Below are positions 1-12,700 of a stretch of DNA of 64,000 bases, one piece after another (within the stretch, counting starts at the first letter, position 1; every line of letters begins with the position of its first letter). Source of the stretch: Anolis sagrei (taxonomy: Eukaryota; Chordata; Lepidosauria; Squamata; Anolidae). The translations under genes were made by a program, and so were the position numbers. Below the pieces are notes generated by a model. It was given only the letters and a program-made list of their open reading frames with translations. It did not search any database and had not been told where the DNA came from. Where the stretch lies: contig NC_090025.1 of NCBI RefSeq assembly GCF_037176765.1, forward strand, positions 164,344,822 to 164,408,821, written 5' to 3'.

Positions 1-1664
1 GACAGGTGAATTGAAGGCATAAGCATACACACAGGATGTTAATCATATCTGGATTATGTTTCTGTTTCCAAGTACTTTGTGTAAGACTGAGGAAACTTTG
101 GACTACACAGATGTTATTGGAATTCATCTCCTAGTAAGCATGACCAATGATCAAGGAACATGAGAGCTGTAGTCTAAGACATTTAGAGTGCCAAAGGTTC
201 CTAATTTTTGGTAAAGGTTTTTCTCTCTCTATTCTTCTGTGAGAGAGGTTGGGCTGACAGGATATGACATGATTCGTCCTGGAATACAGCATACTGTGAA
301 AAAAATAACCTTTCAGGTGTGGGTATTCAACCCCATACTGCCCAAGTCTCCAGTTCTCAATGAGGAGCAGTTAGTTTAGTATAGACTAAGGGTTTCCCTT
401 CCCCTATGTCTCCTGTATGAGAAGTTGGGAATATATCTATATCTTCTCTCCTCTCTGTTTCTTTTGTCATTCTGATTGGTTGTGTAGAATGGATAATTTT
501 CTATTGTAAGCCTTTACTTTGACTTCTGTTTCTTATATCTTTGTATGTGCTGTATGTTTTGAGCGATCTCTCTGCTTGTGTTTTTGGGAGAGATGTAGTG
601 ATTAGTGTTTTTCCCTCTCTTTGAGACCTTAGAAGAGATGGATGTTAAGAGTACCTCATATCCAGGTCTTTACTATTAAGAAATGCAGTTATTGTATTAT
701 CAAAGGCTTTCATGGCCGGAATCACTGGGTTGTTGTAGGTTTTTTCAGGCTATGTGGCCATGTTCTAGAGGCATTCTCTCCTGACATTTCGCCTACATCT
801 ATGGCAAGCATCCTCAGAGGTAGTGAGGTCTGTTGGAACTAGAAAAATGGGTTTATATATCTGTGGAATGACCTGGGTAGGACAAAGAACTCTTGTCTGC
901 TGGAGCTAGGTGTGAATGTTTCAACTGACCACTTGATTAGCATTTGATGGCCTGGCAGTGCCTGGGGCAGTCCTTTGTTGAAAGGTGATTAGATGTCCCT
1001 GATTGTTTCCTCTCTGTTGTTTTGCTGTTGTAATTTTAGAGTTTTTTAATACTGGTAGCCAGATTTTGTTCATTTTCATAGTTTCTTCCTTTCTGTTGAA
1101 ATTGTCCACATGCTTGTGGATTTCAATGGCTTCTCTGTGTAGTTATTGTTTCTTATTATTGTAAATAAACCTTTTGTGATTTTTAAGCTTGGACTCCTCA
1201 TCTGCCTGACTAAGCTCTTAATTGTTTACAGCCAAAACCAATGGCACTTCACGCTTTGCTAGTTGTGAGCTGTTGCTCAACTTTAAACATCCTGTTTGTT
1301 TTTTGGATGCTCTGCTATATTTTAGGGTAGTTTTCCCTAACAAAAGGGGTTATGGGCGGAGACTGATTCCACTGCAGCAGATGAGTTAGATTCAGTAAGA
1401 AGATAGGTCTGTAGGATAGACAAGCCAGAGAGAGGCTTGAGTCTTATCTGCCGTAGTCCCTGACTAAGGCTGTCAAACCCAGCTGTTTGGTTCATCTGAA
1501 ATGCATTCTCCCTTTTCCCATCTGTTGCATTTGATTTTCTCACCATTTTCCTTTAGCCACTCTCTTTTAGAAGCTGTTTTTGGCTCGCTGTCTAATCCAG
1601 AGTTGCTGTGCACAGATAAAATTGCCTCTGTGGTTTCTTTTAACACTTCTGTAATGCCTTGCAG
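1..1664 (+). other. PLA2G6: Last intron of PLA2G6 (partial)
   Basis: This stretch precedes the terminal PLA2G6 exon and ends in a pyrimidine-rich tract and a GCAG acceptor at 1661-1664. I could not find the penultimate PLA2G6 exon here, so the intron starts upstream of the window. It holds a minus-strand Penelope-like fragment at about 694-1142. No feature was recognised in 1-690 or 1143-1664. Confidence 0.8.
694..1142 (-). mobile_element. Penelope-like element, 3' fragment with terminal repeat
   Basis: Read on the minus strand, 1142 to 920 encodes a short peptide containing VDNFNR and IWLPVL. This resembles the extreme C-terminus of Penelope-like reverse transcriptase/endonuclease proteins. 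It is followed by a non-coding stretch and, at 694-835, a terminal repeat that recurs in this window at about 3.7, 5.5, 18.3, 31.3, 35.7, 60.6 and 63.3 kb. The repeat includes a hammerhead-ribozyme-like core at 783-817. The family call rests on recalled motifs and repeat structure. Only the 3' part of the element is present. Confidence 0.6.
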
Positions 1665-1809
1665 GTTCAATCCCCCTTTGGAAGTCGATATAATGCTGGA
1701 TGAAGTGAGTGATACGATTTTGGTGAACTTGCTGTGGGACACTCAGCTCTACATTTACCAGCACTGGGAACAGTTTCAGCGCTTAGCAGAATGGCTCCTC
1801 AATCCTTGA
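1665..1809 (+). CDS. PLA2G6: PLA2G6 terminal exon, C-terminus of calcium-independent phospholipase A2 beta
   Basis: PLA2G6 (iPLA2-beta, group VIA) is a serine lipase that hydrolyses the sn-2 acyl chain of phospholipids and acts in membrane remodelling at mitochondria and other membranes. The exon begins after the acceptor TTGCAG at 1659-1664. One base completes a split codon, then 47 residues follow to a TGA at 1807-1809. The peptide contains [14 protein letters not shown] and LYIYQH and ends WLLNP, closely matching the human C-terminus ([14 protein letters not shown] ... LLLSP). The ankyrin repeats and the GXSXG lipase site lie in upstream exons outside the window. BAIAP2L2 follows 3.35 kb downstream on the same strand, as in human. 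The call is very secure because both sequence and synteny agree. Confidence 0.95.
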
Positions 1810-2950
1810 TGCTTTGCAAGACTCCATGGTACCAACGTTGTGTGTCTGCAATTGTGGTTTGGAATATCCCAAAGGACGAGTGGATTCTGCTGAGCTGGGT
1901 CTTCCTCCTCCTCAAATCAGGAGATCAAGTGAAGATTTCGACCTGCTGAAAGACCTTTTCAGCTTCTACAGTTGTGTACTTGCAGTGACTGCTCTTTTTC
2001 TGCGGACCCTCAATTTCACTTTTGTCATGGCATTACATGCCATCTAAACTGATTAGAGTTGGACCATCTCTCTTTCCCTCCTGGCATATGATGGCAGCTG
2101 TATTGACTATAACCCTTTGGTTCAATGACTGTATTCTTCGATCCAAATTTTGTATTGATATTTAAGATTAATATATAATTACCTATTTCTCCATGTTTTC
2201 TTGTCAAATTCAGAGTTTCTCTTGAGTGGGGATCTAAAATTATTTCCTCACATAAGCCAGGGCTAGTCTACTGCAGTTCGTTTTCATCTGAGATAATATA
2301 TCTGTCCCACATGGTTACTGTCCTGGGTTGAAAATCTTTGATCTCTACAGCCGGAAACTGACCTGCTACAACTGTCCAATCCTTTTTCCTGTTTTATGTT
2401 CCATTTTACTGACTCCCCCAACCTCTGAATGAGACTATTTTGGTCTTAGCGACATTGAAGAGCACAAGGAAAATGGAAATAATTGGGCAAATGCTTTTTC
2501 TAGGTGCACCTTCTGTTTGCGTTTGCCCACTGACAGAAACGTGGCTTGCTTTCTCCTGATAAAACTACATTTCCTCAAAAAAATTGATACGTGTAGGCTA
2601 GATCAAAAACCAAGGAGGAAACTTTTCTCTTTCTCCAAAGATTATTTTTTTAATTAAATGGGGGAAATAGTAACCATCCATGTCTTTTCCTTCCTTGGAG
2701 ACAAGTCTTTAAAGTGCTGCTGTTCATCATAACTGTAATCTTTTTACATTTACATTATTTAACAGAATATATTGATAAAATGTCCTAATAAATGTAAAAT
2801 CTAATAGGTGGTTTTTCCCCCTCCCCCTCCCTTTCTACACTTTTCTGGTTTACATGAAAATAACTGTCAAATTGTGGTGATGTTAAGACTACAAAAGTGT
2901 CACAAAATGACTCAGTATTAAATAAAACGAGAGTTATTTGAAACTTGAAT
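1810..2950 (+). other. PLA2G6: PLA2G6 3'UTR (end uncertain)
   Basis: Non-coding sequence follows the TGA at 1807-1809. Two AATAAA hexamers are visible, at 2787-2792 and 2921-2926, each followed within 40 bases by a G/T-rich stretch. Either could be the cleavage signal, giving a 3'UTR of about 1.0-1.15 kb. No repeat was recognised within it. Confidence 0.6.
2921..2926 (+). terminator. PLA2G6: Candidate polyadenylation signal of PLA2G6
   Basis: Canonical AATAAA with T/G-rich sequence about 15-45 bases downstream. An equally canonical hexamer lies at 2787-2792; sequence alone does not decide between them. Confidence 0.4.
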
Positions 2951-3033
2951 TGGTTTGCGCTTATTATGTTATTAGTAATGAGAGACATATTGCTTAAAAG
3001 TGCAAATGATTGATAGATTCTCCTCCCTGAATG

Positions 3034-3800
3034 CAGAGTCTGGAAATCCACAAACACGTGGGCTACATGAAAAGGAACAAAATCTGGCTACTAGTACTAA
3101 GAAATTCTAAAATCAGGACAGTAAATAAAGAACAACACTGGAAACAGGGGATTTCCAGACATGAAACAATCAGGGCCAGCTAACACATCTCAACAAAGGA
3201 TTCCCTCAGGCAGTAAGCAGCCAGACTTTGAAGCTGAAAGGCTATTCAGTGCTAATCAAGATGGCCATTTGCAACATTCACACCTGCCTCCAACAGACAA
3301 GAGTTCTTTCTCCCACCCTGGGCATTCCACAGATATTTAAATCCAATTTTTCTAGTTTCCAACAGACCTCACTTTGGCCGGAGAACAATAGACTATAGTT
3401 GTGCCATTGTTAAGATCCCATGTGTGCCTTCCTGCCTGTTGGAATTATGGAAAGCCAATGAACATCTATATAGACAGCTTAGACCAATGAGATAATTGAT
3501 TGCTGTATACCAATGAGAATGTGTCTTTAATTCTCTGTCAAAGTGATAAAAGCTTTGCAGCCCCATTTGGGGGTGCGACAGACCTTTTTATGCTCTATGC
3601 ATTCTGTCCCTATCACTTTGGCCCGCAAATCAGGACATATGGGATTTACAGTTATTGAAAACATCCATGAAAATTACCTTTTAAAAACTACTTCTCCCTC
3701 ATCACAACTTCTGAGGATGCCTACCATAGATGCAGGTGAAACGTCAGGAAAGAATGCTTCTGGAACATGGCCATACAGCCTGGAAAACTCACAGCAGCCC
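3034..3800 (+). mobile_element. Penelope-like element 3' end, split by a ~330 bp insertion
   Basis: 3034-3372 matches, in opposite orientation, the coding tail and 3' non-coding part of the copy at 694-1142. 3701-3800 is the terminal repeat. Between them, about 3373-3700 is foreign to the family. That insert has CCAAT motifs and a TATA-like ATAAAAGC, which would suit an LTR promoter, but I cannot name its family. The terminal repeat carries a hammerhead-like core at 3711-3745. Confidence 0.55.
3711..3745 (+). ncRNA. Hammerhead-ribozyme-like core in Penelope-like terminal repeat
   Basis: Reads CTGAGGA, then a short stem-loop whose arms are GCCTAC and GCAGGT around CATAGAT, then GAAAC and GTC. 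This fits the hammerhead consensus CUGANGA - stem II - GAAA - stem III - UH. Hammerheads are an established part of Penelope-like terminal repeats. Activity is not shown. Confidence 0.5.
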
Positions 3801-3809
3801 AGAGTTTGG

Positions 3810-5040
3810 AAAGTTACTTTGTTGGGCGACAGCTTCATGAATTTCCATGCTGAACACCAGTAAAGTATCTTTGTTTACATTCATTCACATTAATTTTGAA
3901 TTGTGACTGTGTTGCATTCTCTTTTTTTAATCAGTAGCTCATTGTTAGCTACATTGCTTGTTACTCATTGTTTCCAATATCTGATGCAGTCAATAATAAT
4001 AATAATGTTTATTTATTACCTGCCTCTTCTTACAGCTTGAGGCGGGGCACAACATAATTAAAATACATAATTATACTTTCATATATTCCTTAAAAGCACA
4101 TATTACAGCATACACATATTAAAATGCATAGGACAAAATTAAAACACAATAAATATGGAATGTGAATTTAAAATTCATAGGTAAATCTGACTGGGAAGAC
4201 CAGTAGTTCATCCCAGGGAAAATAACCCAAGGAACCAAAAATGTGGCAAAAGTGCCTCCATGCACATCAGAGATCATTTGGAGATTTCTTATTTATTTAT
4301 GGTGTCAGGAGCATACCAAACAGTTGCATTGCATTTTTAACAAACAAACAAACAAAACACAAAGTATGCAAGCTTGGTAGTTGATTAAATGTCCTTTGAC
4401 CAGGATATTTGATTTGGAGATGACTTCTTTTTGTTTGCTGTTCTGCTGCTGCATCATCATCTCCGTCTCCTTTTCCTTCCTCTTGTTCTTCCTCTTCTTT
4501 TTCTTCCTCTGCAGCGTAATATAGCACTATTACTGCACCTGGCACTTTACAAGGGAAAGTTCCTTGCTTTCAGCCTCACAATTTAATTAAGGGATGACAC
4601 AAAAAGAAAAGGAGATGGCAGTGTGAGAAAGAGTTAAGCTCAGCAAATGCTGCCTCTTCTCTCCCTCCACAGTCAGGGCAGTGGCAGTTGGGAGAGAGGG
4701 AGACCTTTTTGTGGCAGAAATGTATAATTTTTGGACCAGTAGGGGCAATCTGTGACCCACAGCATATATTTTGCCCACTTAAGAGTTTGCCCACGACACT
4801 CCATCCTAACAAAATTATCCCATACAAGAGGATAACCAGCTTGACGACTTTGCAGGAAGAGCCAGACTAGCAATAAATAATTCAAGGTGAAAGTCACATG
4901 ACCTTTGTGACTATCGCAGGATTCCTCCCTACTTGGTATCTGGTAACACTTCAGGCTCAAGTTCTAACATCCTGAATAGTGAATTATTAAACTCTCCAAG
5001 CAGCATTTTCTTCCTGCCATTCTAGAAAGGACACTCCTCC
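3810..5040. other. PLA2G6-BAIAP2L2 spacer
   Basis: Non-coding. 3994-4170 is an AAT run followed by an A/T-rich tail that recurs at about 15.0 and 15.85 kb (TTACCTGCCTCTTCTTAC-like start), probably a LINE/SINE tail fragment. 4430-4515 is C/T-rich low-complexity DNA. The rest, up to the BAIAP2L2 first exon, shows no gene or recognised repeat and presumably includes the BAIAP2L2 promoter. Confidence 0.5.
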
Positions 5041-5159
5041 TTTTCCAGCCTAGGTCACAGAAGTGGATTCCCGGGTGTCTCTGAGGATTCTTTATCTTCT
5101 CAACACTTCCATTCGTTGTGTGAAAGGACTGCTGGGTCCCCATCGAAAACTTGGAGGGA

Positions 5160-5198
5160 ATGGAGCAATCCTACAGATCGACCATCTCTATCTATAAG
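5160..5198 (+). CDS. BAIAP2L2: BAIAP2L2 coding exon 1
   Basis: Encodes [13 protein letters not shown], matching MDQFYRSTMAIYK of human. Donor GTGAGG starts at 5199. An in-frame TGA at 5121-5123 with no ATG between makes 5160 the first usable start, so the four-residue MAPE extension of the human protein is absent. Confidence 0.9.
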
Positions 5199-8100
5199 GT
5201 GAGGTGTGCGTTCGGAAATATTTGAGCCACTCTTAATTCACGAAAATAAGTGGTTGAGTAAAACTTTTCCACAGTAAAGTGTGCAGAGATAAATAAAAAT
5301 GGGTTGATCTGCTACAATCATACAATTTACCTTACAGATCTCAAAGGGCAATTATGTTTTTAAATCAGAGGATCAGGGATTTTCAACCCAGAGGAGACTA
5401 TTAGAATGGTAGTTTCTGTCATACCATAAGCAATACAATATTTAACAAGAACTAAAAACCTGAACTGTATGGATCCTCACAGGTTGAGGCAGGCACCTTC
5501 AACCTCTGAGGATGCCTGCCATAGATATGGGTGAAACGTCAAGAGAGAATGCTTCTGGAACATGGCCATACAGCCTGGAAAACTCACAGCAACCCAGTTA
5601 TAACAGCCATGAAATCCTATGACAATACATTGTATGAATGCTGATTGGATTTCAAACCTAATCGTCTATAGATTGGCCTTCCTATTGGCCTTCCTATTAG
5701 GCAGATTGAAGCAGCCTCTTCAACAGATATTGCATGCTTTTGAAGGGTAAGAACATTACACCAGTTTGATTTGCTGTTGTATTTTTGGCCCATCAGGCAT
5801 GTCAAATTTATGATTTTTTTTATAATTTGTCTGGCTGCAACAAAAGCCGGGTTGCAGCTAAACGTCAAAAAAACCAAGATTATGGCAACAAGAATGATTG
5901 ACAACTGGAAAATAGAGGGAGAAACCGTGGAGGCCGTGACAGACTTTGTATTTCTAGGTGCAAAGATTACTGCAGATGCAGACTGTAGCCAGGAAATCAG
6001 AAGACGCTTACTTCTTGGGAGGAGAGCAATGTCCAGTCTCGATAAAATAGTGAAGAGTAGAGACATCAGACTGGCAACAAAGATCCGCCTAGTCAGAGCC
6101 ATGGTATTCCCTGTAGCAACCTACGGATGTGAGAGCTGGACCTTAGGGAAGGCTGAGCGAAGGAAGATAGATGCTTTTGAGCTGTGGTGTTGGAGGAAAG
6201 TGCTGAGAGTGCCTTGGACTGCGAGAAGATCCAACCAGTTCATCCTCCAGGAAATAAAGCCCGACTGCTCACTGGAGGGAAAGATACTAGAGACAAAGTT
6301 GAAGTACTTTGGCCACATCATGAGGAGACAGCAAAGCCTAGAGAAGACAATTATGCTGGGGAAAGTAGAAGGCAAAAGGAAGAGGGGCCGACCAAGGGCA
6401 AGATGGATGGATGGCATCCTTGAAGTGACTGGACTGACCTTGAGGGAGCTGGGGGTGGTAACGGCCGACAGGGAGCTCTGGCGTAGGCTGGTCCATGAGG
6501 TCACGAAGAGTCGGAGACGACTGAACGAATGAACAACAACAACAACAACTGGCTGCGTTGTATCTTAACTCCATCAACTGTGAGGTGCAATTTACTTTTT
6601 GACTTCAGGCAGCAAAAATGTTTTGGACTGGCTGTATGAGCGACACTGAGATGGCAAGTGCTCTACAGTATGTTGTAGTCATATTCACTGGAATTATACC
6701 ACTTTTCATAGAAAAGCAAAGTTTACAAAAATCCACACCTGATTATAGCAGTAAAGATTTTTCTGAGAGCCTGATTTACAACTCTCACAAAACATTTGGC
6801 AACAGAGCTATTTGAAATTTATATAAAGCAGCGTTTCTCAACCTGAGGGTCGGGACCCCTGGGGGGATCGCGATTGGAGTGTCAGAGGGGTCACCAAAGA
6901 CCATAAGAAGACACAGTATTTTCTGTTGGTCATGGGGGTCCTATGGGGGACGTTTGGCCCAATTCTATCATTGGTGGGGTTCAAAATGCTTGTTGATTGT
7001 AGGTGAACTATAAATCCCAGTAACTACAACTTCCAAATGTCAAGATCTATTTCCCCCCAAATCCATCAGTGTTTACATTTGGGCATATTGAGTATTAGTG
7101 CCAAATTTGGTCCAGATCCATCATTGTTTGAGTCCACAGTGCTCTCTGGATGTAGGAGAACTACAACTCTAAAATTCAAGGTCAATGCCCACCAAACCCT
7201 TCCAGTAATTTCTGTTAGTCATGGGAGTTCTTTGTGCCAAGATTGGTTCAATTCTATTTTTGGTAGAATTCAGAATGCTCTTTGATTGTAATTTAATTAT
7301 AAATCCCAGAAACTACAACTCCCAACTGACAGAATCAATCCCCCCACAACCCCATCAGTATTCAATTTGGGCTTGTGGGGCATTTGTGCCAAATTCCATC
7401 CAGTGAATGAAAATCGATTCTGCATATCAGATACTTATATTAAGATTCATAACAGTAGCAAAATTACAGTTATGAAGTAGCAACAAACATAATTTCATGG
7501 TTGGGGGTCACCACAACACGAGGAACTGTATTAAGGGGTCATGGCATTAGGAAGGTAGAGAAACACTGGTCTATAGTATGTTGTAGTCATATTCACTGCA
7601 ATTATGCCATTTTCCACGGAAAAGCAAAGTTTACAGAGATCCACACCTTATTTTCTGAGAGCCTGGAAAAAGATTTGGCAACAGAGCTATTTGAAATTTG
7701 TATAAAAGCTAGATTTTTTAAAAGGAGAATTGGTTGCTATTTGGGATGGCCACACTCAAAAATAAGTTGGCGGGAATGAATGGACGATAACCAATATATT
7801 CCAGTCTCCTTGCCAATATGATAAGCACACAGAGCCTCCATTGCGTATGTTTAAGTGATTCCTTGAAGGCATTTGGTATTTCTCTTTCACCTACTTGAGA
7901 TGGAACGATCAAGCAGAGGCAAGAGAAATTGTGTTCAGTTTTGAAGAGATGCAAAGGGTAATCAACTTAATCCAATTTAAGCAAATTATAGCTCTCTGTA
8001 ATGTTGTCGAAACTACCCTGTTGTAAATGTAAATAGGAATGTGAATATATGAACACGAATATATTTACATTCCTTTGCATACATACCTCTAAATAAGCCC

Positions 8101-9480
8101 TGTGGAACTTAGTAGGCTTTACACCAAAATAAACATACATAGGATTGCACTATAAATAGCAGGTCAGGTCAAGGACTCGGAGGGTGCATACCATTTAACC
8201 TTGGCAACATCTTCTTTGAGATGTGGTAGACTTGAAATCAAGTCTTGGAGGTGCTTGTGCTCTGCCGTATAATGTTTCCAGTGCTGGGGTGCTCTTTTTC
8301 CAGTTTGTCTCCTAGTTGATGTGTGTCAACTGGTTTTTCATATATGTGCCTTTGTCTAATGGCTGATCTGGCTGGACATACTCTTGAGAGCTTGCAGATC
8401 AAACCCCCAGGGCTTTTTAATTAGTGTAGAGCAGAAGTGCCAATGTTATGGCTCTCCAGATGTTTCAGACTCCAACTACCAGAAGCCCTAGCCAGCTTGT
8501 CCAATTGCCAGGAATTCTGGGAACTGAAGTCCAAAAACATGGAGGATCACTAGTGTAGGCCTGACTACTGTGTGCAAGCCTCCTTGGGTTCTCCTTTCCC
8601 CTCTCACTTTTTCCAGCATGTCCTCTTTGTTTAACTGGAATCTCCACTTTAGCTGAATGTGTTGCATATGAATAATATATCACTAATATATTATCCCTTA
8701 AGTTAAAGTGGAGATTCCAATTAAGCAAATATATGGTATTGGGGATAGTTCACACTAATACATTAGTAGTAATATATTAGTATGAACTATCCCTCTTGCA
8801 ATTCAGTCTTTTGATGTGGCTTAGTCTTGGGTAGGCAAGACCTCTTAGCATTACAAAAGATTTCTTATTGGTTGAGATGAAAATTACTACCGTAGCAATG
8901 ATTTTGTACATATAATAGCTCAGAGTTGGCAACTGCAGAGCTTGTGAGAGAGTGGTGCCAGTATACCGCTTGCTCCTCCCAGTCTAACTCTCGGTGAGCC
9001 TGACCAAGACACCCATCACTTCTGGGTTCTTTTTTTGGCTGTGTTTTCCCCATTTTGCTATTCTGGGGACATGGGGAGAACTTGGACAGGGACAAACCTG
9101 CTGTGTTTTGCATTGGCTGTGAACCACTTTGAGCATTTTGATGAGCTGTTGTATACAGCATTTTGGTTGAATCGGGATTTTTGGTGCCACTATTAACATA
9201 CAGTAATGAGGATCAACACAGCTGTCTGAACTTTTGGAATTTTCCTGAGTTTCCCCATAGGGACTCAAGACAAGAGCCTTTGCTTCAACATTTCTCATTG
9301 GGCCACTGATAACATCTGGACCCAATTCATAGGCAGAGGAGTGGGTTGGGGAAAGATGGCACCAGGAGAATGGATCATTCCTGCTATCTCCAAAATAATG
9401 GCCCTCATGCCAATTTAGCTTGTGACTAAACCAGAGCTTCAGGAACCCTGTTGCATATACCCTATTTTGGCTAATTACAC

Positions 9481-9519
<39 letters not shown>

Positions 9520-9702
9520 CACAATCGGTGCTGACAAAATTACCATATGCCAGCTGCAGAAGTCCAGCTTACTGGGATCTGCATACATTATTCACCGATA
9601 CATCACACGTCCTAAACACTTGAGAATTGACTTGACGTGTGATCCAATACAACAGCCAGCAGAGTGATCTTGTCTGCTGTGGACTTGTCTTGTTGTGTTT
9701 CA

Positions 9703-9750
<48 letters not shown>

Positions 9751-12700
9751 CACCACCATCATCATCATCATCATTTATATTCTGCTTTATCTCCCCAGAG
9801 GGACTCAGAGCGGATTACAGTATACTAGGATCATTATTTTAAGAGATAGCAAAACAAGCCTTGGAAAAGTTCAGCTTTTGGATTCTCAGCATCAGGGGAG
9901 TTCTGGCAGTGCTAGTCCAAAAAACCCCAGAATGGAGATTTCCAAGCTTTATTTCTACCAACCAGAACCACTACAGGTTGAATATTTCTAATCCAAAGTG
10001 CTTGGAACCAGAAGTGTTTTAGATTTCTGGTTTTGTTTTTGCATTTTGGGATAGGTAAAGGTTTTCCCCTGACATTAAGTCTAGTCATGACTGACTCGGG
10101 GTTGGTGCTCATCTCAATTTCTAAGCCGAAGAGCTGGCCTTGTCCATAGACACCTCCAAGGTCATGACAGCATGACTGCATGGAGCGCCGCATTTTGGGA
10201 TACCTATGCCATAATTGGGTTTAACCACAAAATTTGTTTTTATCTTATGTACACATTTATATACAACACCTGAGGCTAATTTCACACAATATTTTAAATA
10301 CTTTTTTACATGTAACAAAGATCATTTTAATCGAATCATCAGAAGGCAAAACTGTCACTATCTCAGCCATCCATGGGGACAATTTTGGATTTTGGAATAC
10401 TGTATGTTGGATTTTAGAAATAATGCTCAAACTGTGTTTGATTTGTACCCACTAGGTATTTAAAGTGATTTGATTACTTTCTGAATTTCAAGCAAAACAT
10501 GGCCGGGCAGTTTGCCCACAATTCTACCACTTATTTTTCTCAAAGCTCTATATGAGAGATGTATTACACTAATCTGGCGCTTTCCAGATTTGTTGGACAA
10601 AATCTCCATCATCCTTGATGATACAGTAATGCCTGATCATATTGGGAATTGTAGCCCAAAGCATTTAAAGCGACTGAGGGGGAAAAGGAAAGGGCCTGAG
10701 GCTGTTAGGAATGGTGGGAGTTGAAGTCCAAAACACTTGGAGGGCCCAAGTTGGCCCATGCCTGATTTAAAGGATACCAGGTTGTGGAGGTTTTTTATAT
10801 TTTAATTTAGGTTTTGTATACAATATTCCAACTGTAGAAAATCACAATTTTTCCACAATTCCACAATGAGAAAATATTTACTGTAGTTTATGCCAACTTT
10901 TAAATAGATACTGGCCACCTACCAAGGCATAACATCTTTCGAGTAGTGCAACAAAATAGACCTTTGATTTTGGATCTCCATTTGCACTAAACCTGTGAAA
11001 GAATACTTTGTGTATGTTTTAAAAACTTTTCCTTATGATTTCACAGAGTATTCTGGAACAGTTCAACCCAACTCTGGAGAATCTGATATATCTTGGTAAC
11101 AAGTATGTGCGAGCTTTTCGTGGTGAGTACTGAAGCTATGCACTTGGTTGGTCAATTAGTAGTTTTAAGATTGTGTCCACATACAGGTAGCTGGAGGGCT
11201 TGGAAAATATGAAGTTTTTTTGAACTAGAATTTTCAGGATCATATAGCCAGCACGGCCACTTCAGGCAGTTGTTACTTTGCAACAAGCACATAAGCAGAA
11301 ACAAGGGGCATGTCCCCCAACATTTCAGAAATGGGACACATTTGGCACAAACAGAATGTGGTCAAAATGCCAAAAGTTATGAATGAAGAAGAATGCAGAG
11401 AGAAGATTGCTTTTGCTTGAGCCTACTCAGAGGGGTATGATTTCACTTTCTTCTCCTGGCATTTAGTTAACTACTGTATATACTCGAGTGTAAGCCCACC
11501 CAAATATAAGCAGAGGCACCTAATTGGAAAAACTGGGAAAACATATTGACTCGAGTATAAGCCGGGGGTGGGAAATGCAGCAGCTACTGGTAAATTTCAA
11601 AATAAAAATAGATACCAATAAAATTAGATTAATTGAGGCATCAGTAGGTGAAATGTTTTTGAATATTTACATAAAACTGTAATTTAAGATAAGACTGTCC
11701 AACTCTGATTGAAGTATTATTCTAACTTTCTTCAAAGTAAATGTGCTTACATATCCTTCCAATAATACTAGAGTGAAATAATGGAAATGTAATAAAAATG
11801 ATAATAATAGAGTAAAATAATGGAAATGTAATAAAAATGATAATAATAGAGTAAAATAATAAATGTAATAATAATATAGTAAAATAATGTAAATGTAATA
11901 ATAAATAGAGAAAAATAATAAATGTAAAAAAATAATATTAATAACAGAGTAAAATAATAAATAACCTTAACTTGAGTATAAGCTGAGGGGAGTTTTTTCA
12001 GCCTAAAAATGGGGCTGAAAAATTAGGCTTATACTTGAGTATACACAGTACTTGTTGCACTTTGGATTCAGTTTGCAGCAACTGAGGACAAAGGGAGAAA
12101 GTGAGAGAAGAGCGAAACAAGGACAATTTAAAAACAGCTTGAAACAATGTGAAGACAGAAGATTAATTGGTATTGTCCTTGCCAGACTAGGACAGTTGGA
12201 GGGATGGAGCTAAAAGAAGGTGCTCTGAAGGGTTTATTGAAGCCAGTGTTTGGATAAATCACTTTTTGGCCTGGATTGGAGATAGTTGGTGTTGTATTCT
12301 AAAACATAAGTTAGTGCAAGTCATATTGGCTCCTTGCAGAACCCTGGAGTATCCTCCAGTTTCATCCTCCCACTTTCAATAAACTTTGAATGTCAAAAAG
12401 TGTTAAAGGTGCTTGCAAAATAGCCAATTGTTCCCCAAAGATTCCAGGTTTAGAATAATGGCCATCCCATGAATAATGAAAACTCAAAACCAAAATTTGG
12501 AGGGCCATTTTCAGGGCAAAACAAAATTACCCTCCAAATTTGGGAAGAGGCATGGGGACAAGGATGGGATGGGGAGGGAAATTTCCCAGTATCTGTTGCA
12601 TTTCAAAGACTGCAAGAGAACTATTATTTAGGTCAAGATGCGCTCTGGCTGATTTATTGTCATGTTTAAATAGATGAGAGCTTTCATTATAGGTGTGAGT

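Larger units (their letters stand above)
5199..11046 (+). other. BAIAP2L2: BAIAP2L2 intron 1
   Basis: 5.8 kb intron. It holds a Penelope-like terminal repeat (~5500), a BovB LINE (5839-6548), a SPIN-like hAT inside a flanking direct repeat (6661-7708), two hairpins (8628-8793), AAT arrays (9481-9519, 9703-9750) and a Tigger-like element with a nested SINE (9973-10435). 10580-10770 has a copy of a widespread MITE-like sequence (GGGAGTTGAAGTCCAAAACA type). The remainder shows nothing recognisable. Confidence 0.8.

Noticed and set aside
3373-3700. Insert in the Penelope-like copy considered as a named solo LTR
   Set aside because: CCAAT and TATA-like motifs are suggestive, but no clear terminal repeats or family match could be established by eye.
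9422-9991. Frames with poly-Ile stretches, and the poly-Tyr/Leu frames at 24447-24931
   Set aside because: Translations of (AAT)n arrays.
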